Assembly (NCBI RefSeq): GCF_030283145.1
Contig: NZ_JASNWE010000005.1
Span: 682,001 to 746,000 of the forward strand
Reading direction: 5' to 3'
DNA length: 64,000 nucleotides
Source: Actinomadura xylanilytica
GTDB lineage: Bacteria; Actinomycetota; Actinomycetes; Streptosporangiales; Streptosporangiaceae
The notes under the pieces: model-generated
The model's database searches: none
Told to the model about the DNA's origin: nothing
The model's input: the letters and a program-made list of their open reading frames with translations, nothing else
Shown here: piece after piece, positions 58,901-64,000 of the stretch
How the letters are laid out: every line of letters starts with the position of its first letter
How positions within the stretch are numbered: the stretch's first letter is position 1
Position numbers and translations under genes: made by a program

Positions 58901-59716
58901 CTAGGCGGTGATCGCCCCGGCCGCGAGCAGGCCGAGCAGGACGCCGCCGAGGGCCACCCGGTAGTAGACGAAGACCATCGTCGAGTGCTTGGTCAGGAAC
59001 CTGAGCAGCCACGCGATGCAGGCGTACCCGACGACGAACGAGACCAGGGTCGCGATCGCCGCGGGGAGGATCTGGAGCCCACCGCCCGCCGCGTGCCGCA
59101 TCTCGAACCCACCCGACAGCACCACGGCGGGGACCGAGAGCAGGAAGGAGTAGCGGGCCGCGGCCTCGCGCGTGTAGCCGAGGAACAGCGCCCCGGTCAG
59201 AGTGGAACCCGACCGGGAGGAGCCGGGGATCAGCGCCAGCGTCTGGAACCCGCCGATGATCAGGCCGTCCCGCAGGTTCAGGTCGGCGACGCCGCGCTGC
59301 CTCCGTCCGGCCCACTCGGCGACCATGAGCAGCAGGCCCATCACGATCAGCGTGGTGGCGTTGAGCCACAGGTTGCGGGCCGCGCCCTCGATGAACGACT
59401 TGGAGGCCAGCCCGACGACGGCGACCGGGACGGTACCGAGCCCGATGTACCAGCCCATCCGGGCGTCCTGATGACTCCGCAGCCCGGGGGTCCAGAGGCT
59501 CCGGGTCCAGGTGGTGAGGATCCGGACCAGGTCGCTCCAGAAGTAGAGCAGCACCGCCGCGATCGTGCCGAGCTGGATGACCGCGCTGAACGGCGCCCCC
59601 GGGTCGTCCCAGCCGAGGAGCCTGGGCACGAAGAGCAGGTGGCCCGAGCTGGAGATGGGCAGGAACTCGGTGAGCCCCTGGACGGCCCCGAGCACGGCCG
59701 CTTCCACGACGTTCAC
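58901..59716 (-). CDS. uppP: Undecaprenyl-diphosphate phosphatase UppP (BacA)
   Basis: 271 residues from GTG 59716, matching the usual BacA length; the longer frame to 59863 adds a hydrophilic stretch foreign to the family. Motifs: GAVQGLTEFLPISSSGHLLF (catalytic Glu and SSSGH) and LALIPGSSRSGSTLTGALFLG. About eight membrane helices. It recycles the lipid carrier for peptidoglycan and wall-polymer synthesis and can raise bacitracin tolerance. GAGGGGA lies 10 bases before the start. Confidence 0.95.
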   Translation of the reverse strand: MNVVEAAVLGAVQGLTEFLPISSSGHLLFVPRLLGWDDPGAPFSAVIQLGTIAAVLLYFWSDLVRILTTWTRSLWTPGLRSHQDARMGWYIGLGTVPVAVVGLASKSFIEGAARNLWLNATTLIVMGLLLMVAEWAGRRQRGVADLNLRDGLIIGGFQTLALIPGSSRSGSTLTGALFLGYTREAAARYSFLLSVPAVVLSGGFEMRHAAGGGLQILPAAIATLVSFVVGYACIAWLLRFLTKHSTMVFVYYRVALGGVLLGLLAAGAITA

Positions 59717-59980
59717 AGGCGGAGGTCCCCTCACGGACGGGCCGGGCGGCGTCGCACGGCGATCTACGAAGAGTAACTCCGGCGGGACGCTCCGGTCCGG
59801 GCCGCGTGCCGGTGAGGCCGCAGGCGCACCCCTTTGACCTGCGGCGACGTCACGGGGCTCCATGAGGGTGTCGGCCGACCGTCATCCGTCGCTCACCCCC
59901 CGGCCACCTTCGGAGCCCGCGTCCGGCCCTCGGACGCGGGCGGGGCGTGAGGGCCGGGTGGGTCCGCTCTCGCGGAACGC

Positions 59981-59986
59981 TACTGT
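59981..59986 (+). promoter_or_regulatory. -10 box (TACTGT) of the aldo/keto reductase gene, leaderless type
   Basis: TACTGT lies 8 bases before ATG 59995. Confidence 0.5.
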
Positions 59987-59994
59987 GAGCCCTC

Positions 59995-60948
59995 ATGAAG
60001 GAGCGTCACCTCGGGCGGAGCGGGCTCATGGTGTCCCGGCTGGGCCTCGGCACCATGACCTGGGGACAGGACACCGAGCCCGCCGAGGCCGCCGCGCAGC
60101 TGACCGCGTTCGTGGACGCCGGGGGCACCCTGGTCGACACCGCCGACGTCTACAGCGACGGCGACAGCGAGCGGATCCTCGGCGCGCTGCTGCGCGAGCT
60201 GGTGGACCGGGACGACCTCGTCGTCGCGACCAAGGCCGCGATCCGTCCCAACGGCCGCTACGACGCCTCCCGGCGGCACCTGCTCGGCGCGCTGGACGCC
60301 TCGCTCGACCGGCTGGGCCTGGAGCACGTCGACCTGTGGCAGCTCCACGTCTACGACCCGGCGACGCCGCTGGAGGAGACCCTGTCGGCGCTGGACGAGG
60401 CGATCGCCTCCGGCCGGACCCGGTACGTGGGGGTGTCCAACTACGCGGGCTGGCAGGTCGCCAAGGCCGCGGCCTGGCAGCGTGCCTGGCCGGGCCGCGC
60501 ACCGGTGGTGTCCGCGCAGCTGGAGTACTCGCTGCTGCGCCGCGACATCGAGCGCGAGGTGGTCCCGGCCGTGCTGGACGCCGGGGCCGGGCTGCTGCCG
60601 TGGTCGCCGCTCGGCCGCGGGGTGCTCACCGGCAAGTACCGCACCGGCATCCCGGCCGGTTCGCGCGCCGCCGCGCCGCACTTCGCCGAGTTCGTCCAGC
60701 CCTACCTCGACGAGGAGTGCGGGCGCATCGTGGAGTCGGTGGTGACCGCCGCCGAGGGCCTCGGGGTGTCCCCGCTCAGCGTGGCGCTCGGCTGGGTCCG
60801 CGACCGTCCCGGCGTCGCCGCGCCGATCGTCGGCGCGCGGACGGCGGCGCAGCTCGTCCAGGCCCTGGAGAGCGAGGATCTCACCCTGCCGAACGAGATC
60901 AGGGCCGCGCTCGACGACGTCTCCGACATGTCCTCCGCCCATCCGTGA
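59995..60948 (+). CDS. Aldo/keto reductase
   Basis: 317 residues. A TIM-barrel AKR with catalytic tetrad positions in DTADVYSDGDSE (Asp, Tyr), VVATKAA (Lys) and DLWQLHVYD (His). GVSNYAGWQVAKA and the C-terminal NADPH segment IVGARTAAQLVQALE are conserved. It resembles the AKR11/YghZ-like actinobacterial group that reduces aldehydes with NADPH. Substrate unknown. Leaderless-type start. Confidence 0.93.
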   Translation: MKERHLGRSGLMVSRLGLGTMTWGQDTEPAEAAAQLTAFVDAGGTLVDTADVYSDGDSERILGALLRELVDRDDLVVATKAAIRPNGRYDASRRHLLGALDASLDRLGLEHVDLWQLHVYDPATPLEETLSALDEAIASGRTRYVGVSNYAGWQVAKAAAWQRAWPGRAPVVSAQLEYSLLRRDIEREVVPAVLDAGAGLLPWSPLGRGVLTGKYRTGIPAGSRAAAPHFAEFVQPYLDEECGRIVESVVTAAEGLGVSPLSVALGWVRDRPGVAAPIVGARTAAQLVQALESEDLTLPNEIRAALDDVSDMSSAHP

Positions 60949-61020
60949 CCGTCCCGGCCGTCCATGGCACGCTCAGGACGGTCCGCACCGCCAGACCTGA
61001 CCAAGCCGTACGGGAAGCAC

Positions 61021-62964
61021 GTGACCGACTCAAACGACGCCCAGACCGACCCCACCGACGCGCCCGACGCCCCCGCGCCGCCGGCCCCCCGAGCCGGGGC
61101 GGCGACCGCCCGGCTCGGCGAGCTGCTCGCCTCGGCCGGCGTGCCCGCGTCCTTCACCGCCCGCACCGCGGCACGGCTCGGCCCGGACGCGGCCGGACGG
61201 CTGCGCGCCGATCCCTGGCGGCTGCTGAAGGTGCCCGGGGTGCAGCCCCGGCAGGCCGACCACTTCGCCCGCCGGCTGCTGGGGGAGGACGCCCGCCCGG
61301 ACGACCCGCGCCGGGGCAGGGCGCTCGCGCTGCACGTCCTGACCGGCGCCGCCCGCGACGGGCACACCGTGACGCCGGCCGCCGACGTGGTGGCCGCGCT
61401 CGAGCGCATCCGGGCGGCCGACCCGCGCCGGGCCGTCGAGGACGCGCTGAACGAGGGCGAGGCGCTGGCGCTCACCGAGGAGCCCTCCTTTGACGAGGCC
61501 GGCTTCGACGAGGACGAGGACGAGGACGCCGAGCCGCCCGAGCCCGAGGAGACGCTCGGCCTGGCCCGGTGGGCGCTGGCCGAGGAGGCCGCGGCCGAGG
61601 GGTTCCAGCGGCTGACGTTCACCGCGGCGCCGCTGCTGGACGACGCGGCGGTCAAGGAGCTGCGGGCCGGGCTGTCCGAGGACCGCTCGCTGGCCCTGAC
61701 GGCCGCGCTGCGCACCGGGGTGAGCGTCCTGCGCGGCGCGCCCGGCGACGTGGAGCGCACCGCCGTGTACATCGCGGAGGCCGCGGCCGGCGCGGGGCTC
61801 CGCGCCGCCGTCGTCGCCCCGACCGAGCGTGCCGCCGCCGTCCTCGCCGCCCAGGTGAGCGCGGCGGGGCGCGGCGGGGACGGCGACGGCGCCCCGGACG
61901 CGAGCGCAACGGACGCGAGCGCAACGGACGCGAGCGCAACGGATGAGGGCGCAGCGGACCGAGGCACCGCGGGCGCGGACGCGGGCGTCGTGGTGACCTC
62001 GCTGCACCGGCTGCTGGAGCCGCAGGACGATCCCTCGGCGGCGCCGGGCACGATCGTGTTCGGGCGGGGCGAGCAGCGTCCGTTCGAGCTCGACCTGGTG
62101 GTGCTTCCGGACGCCGCCGGGCTCGACGTGGAGCTGTGCGCGGTGCTGGTGGAGGCCTGCGCCGACGGCACCCACCTGATGCTGGGCGGCGAGCCCGGCG
62201 CGCTGCCGCCCGCCGGTCCCGGCCGCCCCCTCGGCGACCTGGAGGACTCCGAGACGGTCCCGGTCATCGAGCTGGACGCCGCGCCGTCCGGCGGCCCCCT
62301 CGGCACACTGACGGCCGCGGTGCGCGCGGGCGACCTCGTCGCCGTCGAGGCTCCGGGCAAGGAGGTCGTGATCGTCCCCGCCGCGAGCGCCGGGGAGGCG
62401 GTGCACCGGGCCGTGCAGCTGGTGACCGACTCGATCCCCCGGGCCCTCGGCGTCCCCCTGGAGGAGATCCAGGTGGTGGCCCCGGCGGCCGGCGGCGAGG
62501 CGGGCGCCACGGCGCTCAACGCCGCGCTCAAGGCGCGGCTGAACCCGGGCCCCGGCGCGTACGGCGGGCTGGACCCGGGCGACCGGGTGGTCGTCGCCGC
62601 GCCGCTCCGGCAGGCCGCGGCGGGCGAGATCGGCGTCGTCACCGGCGCGGGCCCGGACGGCCTGGAGATCGAGTTCGCCGGCGGGCCGGTCACCGTGGCG
62701 GCCTCCGACGCGTCCGGGCTGCGGCACGGCTGGGCCGTCCCGGTGTGGCTGGGGCGGGGCACCCGGCCGGCCGCGGTGGTGGCGGTCATGTCCGAGGACG
62801 GCGCGGGCGCCGCGCTGTCGCGGCCGGCCGTCTCGGCCGCGTTCGGGATGGCGCGCCGGCACCTGTCGGTGGTGCAGGCGGCCGGTCCCGCGCTCGCCCG
62901 CGCCGTGCGGGAGACGGGCGCCCCCGCGCGCCGCACCAGGCTGGCGAGGCTGGTGGTGCCGTGA
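61021..62964 (+). CDS. RecD2-like protein with degenerate helicase motifs
   Basis: About 647 residues from GTG 61021; ATG 60964 is an alternative start. An HhH-like segment (DPWRLLKVPGVQPRQADHFARRLLG, 64-88) matches RecD2 N-termini. The ATPase body aligns by eye with RecD2 but its motifs are lost: Walker A GGPGTGKTT reads RGAPGDVERT, DEAS reads PDAAG, GDPxQLP reads GEPGALP, and the TxHKxQG motif reads PVWLGRG. The UvrD-C2-like tail (GDRVVVAAPLRQAAAGEIGVVTGAGPDG) is retained. An acidic stretch at 160-180 and an ASATD repeat are insertions. Probably a non-ATPase DNA- or protein-binding relative. Confidence 0.8.
   Translation: MTDSNDAQTDPTDAPDAPAPPAPRAGAATARLGELLASAGVPASFTARTAARLGPDAAGRLRADPWRLLKVPGVQPRQADHFARRLLGEDARPDDPRRGRALALHVLTGAARDGHTVTPAADVVAALERIRAADPRRAVEDALNEGEALALTEEPSFDEAGFDEDEDEDAEPPEPEETLGLARWALAEEAAAEGFQRLTFTAAPLLDDAAVKELRAGLSEDRSLALTAALRTGVSVLRGAPGDVERTAVYIAEAAAGAGLRAAVVAPTERAAAVLAAQVSAAGRGGDGDGAPDASATDASATDASATDEGAADRGTAGADAGVVVTSLHRLLEPQDDPSAAPGTIVFGRGEQRPFELDLVVLPDAAGLDVELCAVLVEACADGTHLMLGGEPGALPPAGPGRPLGDLEDSETVPVIELDAAPSGGPLGTLTAAVRAGDLVAVEAPGKEVVIVPAASAGEAVHRAVQLVTDSIPRALGVPLEEIQVVAPAAGGEAGATALNAALKARLNPGPGAYGGLDPGDRVVVAAPLRQAAAGEIGVVTGAGPDGLEIEFAGGPVTVAASDASGLRHGWAVPVWLGRGTRPAAVVAVMSEDGAGAALSRPAVSAAFGMARRHLSVVQAAGPALARAVRETGAPARRTRLARLVVP
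61897..61941 (+). repeat. Three tandem 15-base repeats in the RecD2-like gene
   Basis: GACGCGAGCGCAACG three times in exact succession, with a degenerate fourth copy. They encode (DASAT)x3 in a region where RecD2 proteins vary in length. Confidence 0.8.
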
Positions 62965-63041
62965 GAAATCCCGGTGCCGATGTTTACCCGTGACGCCGCG
63001 TGAGGCACGATCGATGCCGAGGGCGCGAGCGTGACCGTGAC

Positions 63042-63071
63042 CATGCCGTCCCAAGATCGCTGGACGGCATG
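63042..63071. terminator. 10-bp inverted repeat after the RecD2-like gene
   Basis: CATGCCGTCC and GGACGGCATG around a 10-base loop, 78 bases after the stop codon and 33 bases before the next start. It could be a terminator or an operator of the secreted-protein gene. Confidence 0.45.
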
Positions 63072-63103
63072 TCGACAACTGCATCCGGCATTTGAGGAGT
63101 GAC

Positions 63104-63763
63104 ATGCCCCAGCGACGACGCTTCAGGCGGCTCGGCTCGGCGACGACGGTCTCGGCGGGCGCCCTGGTGCTGCTGTTCCTCGGCGCTCCGGCGGCGTCCG
63201 CGGGTACGGCGGGCACGAGCGGGCAGAAGCCGTGCAAGAAGGGCACCGACCCCGCCAGCACGATCGAGAACTGGAAGTGCCAGCTCGGCAACATGCGCGA
63301 GAGCCTCACCCCGAAGCCCCCGCAGAAGTCCCCACAGAAGTCGCCCGCCGGGAAGCCGAAGAGCACCTCGGTGGGCAAGAAGGTCAAGAAGCGCACCCCG
63401 GCGCGCACGCCGTCCCGCCCGTCCACGCCGTCCGGGGGCGTGCCGTCCGGCGGCGGGGCCAGCGCGCAGAGCGCCCCGAGCGGGCTGCGGCCCTACTCCC
63501 CCGGCACGGCCCCCGAGGCCGGCTCCGGGCTGCCCGGCGTCCTGCCGACGCCCGAGGTCGCGGCCGCCCCGCGCGGCTACCCGCCCCCGGCCGGGACGGG
63601 CGCCGGCGGCACCGCGCCGCAGGCGCGCCTCATCTCGGCCGTGGCGGCCTCCCCGCGCGACGACGACCGTACGGTGTGGGTCGCCGCCGCCGCGGGCGCG
63701 GCGGGCGCCGTGGGCGCGCTCAACCTCAGCGTGATCGGACGCCGCCGGCGCCGCGTGTTCTGA
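63104..63763 (+). CDS. Secreted Pro/Ser/Lys-rich protein with C-terminal membrane anchor
   Basis: 219 residues from ATG 63104 (TTGAGGAG upstream). A Sec signal peptide with an RRRFRR basic start and ALVLLFLGAPAASAGTAG cleavage region. The mature part contains two Cys (KPCKKGT, NWKCQLG), then a low-complexity Pro/Ser/Lys/Gly stalk (about residues 70-175). It ends with a hydrophobic helix (VWVAAAAGAAGAVGALNLSVIG) and an Arg-rich tail, RRRRRVF. This is the shape of a wall-associated surface protein, but no LPxTG-like sorting motif precedes the helix. No family recognised. Confidence 0.75.
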   Translation: MPQRRRFRRLGSATTVSAGALVLLFLGAPAASAGTAGTSGQKPCKKGTDPASTIENWKCQLGNMRESLTPKPPQKSPQKSPAGKPKSTSVGKKVKKRTPARTPSRPSTPSGGVPSGGGASAQSAPSGLRPYSPGTAPEAGSGLPGVLPTPEVAAAPRGYPPPAGTGAGGTAPQARLISAVAASPRDDDRTVWVAAAAGAAGAVGALNLSVIGRRRRRVF

Positions 63764-63773
63764 CCGCACGGCA

Positions 63774-63819
63774 ACGGCGAGGCCCCTCCCCCGGAAGCTG
63801 TGGGGAGGGGCCTCGCCGT
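63774..63819. terminator. Strong bidirectional terminator
   Basis: A perfect 18-bp stem (ACGGCGAGGCCCCTCCCC and its complement) with a 10-base loop, between the secreted-protein gene and the end of fabI. Confidence 0.85.
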
Positions 63820-63860
63820 GAGCCGCGCCGCGCGCTGCCCGCCTGCCTGCCTGGCGTCCG

Positions 63861-64000
63861 CTACCCGGCCGTCTCGGCGGACCCGGCGCCGACGGCGTGC
63901 AGCCCGCCGTCCACGTGGACGATCTCGCCCGTCGTCGCGGGGAACCAGTCCGACAGCAGCGCCGCGCACGCCCGCGCGGTCGGCTCGCTGTCCTTGATGT
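63861..64000 (-). CDS. fabI: Enoyl-[acyl-carrier-protein] reductase FabI (C-terminus only, runs off the right edge)
   Basis: The last 45 residues are visible: SEPTARACAALLSDWFPATTGEIVHVDGGLHAVGAG, the C-terminal SDR signature of NADH-dependent FabI (cf. LLSDWFPATTGEIVHVDGG in InhA/FabI relatives). It catalyses the last reduction of fatty-acid elongation. A short Ser-Ala-Glu-Thr tail ends the protein. Confidence 0.85.
   Translation of the reverse strand, partial: IKDSEPTARACAALLSDWFPATTGEIVHVDGGLHAVGAGSAETAG

Overview
The window is very GC-rich DNA from a filamentous-type actinomycete. The gene content suggests a member of the Streptosporangiales (Thermomonospora/Actinomadura-like), but the family is an inference. 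Evidence for an actinomycete: a complete Pup-proteasome locus, mycothiol ligase (mshC), actinobacterial single-copy families (DUF3090, SCO1664-type, DUF3866, helY) and strong G/C bias at third codon positions. No tRNA, rRNA, insertion sequence, prophage or CRISPR array was recognised.

Region 1 (1-10,150): an iron-box-controlled heme oxygenase (partial) and a DUF2470 protein, a thioredoxin, a truncated gamma-carbonic anhydrase, then the minus-strand series pafB-pafC-small membrane gene-tatA-tatC-helY. A DUF3866 gene (plus strand) and a two-domain FKBP lipoprotein separate this from the core proteasome genes.

Region 2 (10,300-20,000), Pup-proteasome core, minus strand, in transcription order: arc/mpa, an acyltransferase-3 membrane protein, dop, pup, an endonuclease VII-like gene (frameshifted), a stretch with a damaged plus-strand gene, prcB, prcA, pafA. 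Pup is deamidated by Dop and ligated to substrates by PafA. The Arc/Mpa ATPase ring unfolds the conjugates into the PrcAB 20S core. PafBC and the Tat pathway genes follow.

Region 3 (20,200-25,731): TrmI tRNA methyltransferase, a site-2 metalloprotease with CBS domains, a RecB-family nuclease and a histidine kinase/response regulator pair. Region 4 (25,732-32,110): a repeat-containing gap, a MacB/FtsX-type ABC exporter pair, and a divergent MFS exporter/ArsR-type regulator pair bounded by strong hairpins.

Region 5 (32,136-38,308) and region 7 (47,946-53,945) are two complete peptide/nickel-type ABC importers with different gene orders (C-A-B-D-F and A-D-F-C-B). Region 6 (38,760-47,900) lies between them: a small membrane protein, a HAD phosphatase, cobalamin-dependent methionine synthase (metH), a universal stress protein, a PAC2-family protein, an MpaB-type oxygenase and mshC.

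Region 8 (54,118-64,000): an NRDE protein, the three-gene set SCO1664-type kinase-like/DUF3090/phosphomutase-like, CorA, a membrane protein, UppP, an aldo/keto reductase, a RecD2-like protein that has lost its ATPase motifs, a secreted Pro-rich protein, a terminator, and the C-terminus of FabI at the right edge.

A recurring signature is a TANNNT -10 box 6-8 bases upstream of the start codon with no Shine-Dalgarno sequence. At least 13 genes carry it (plus the start of the corA transcript), which suggests widespread leaderless transcription of housekeeping genes here.
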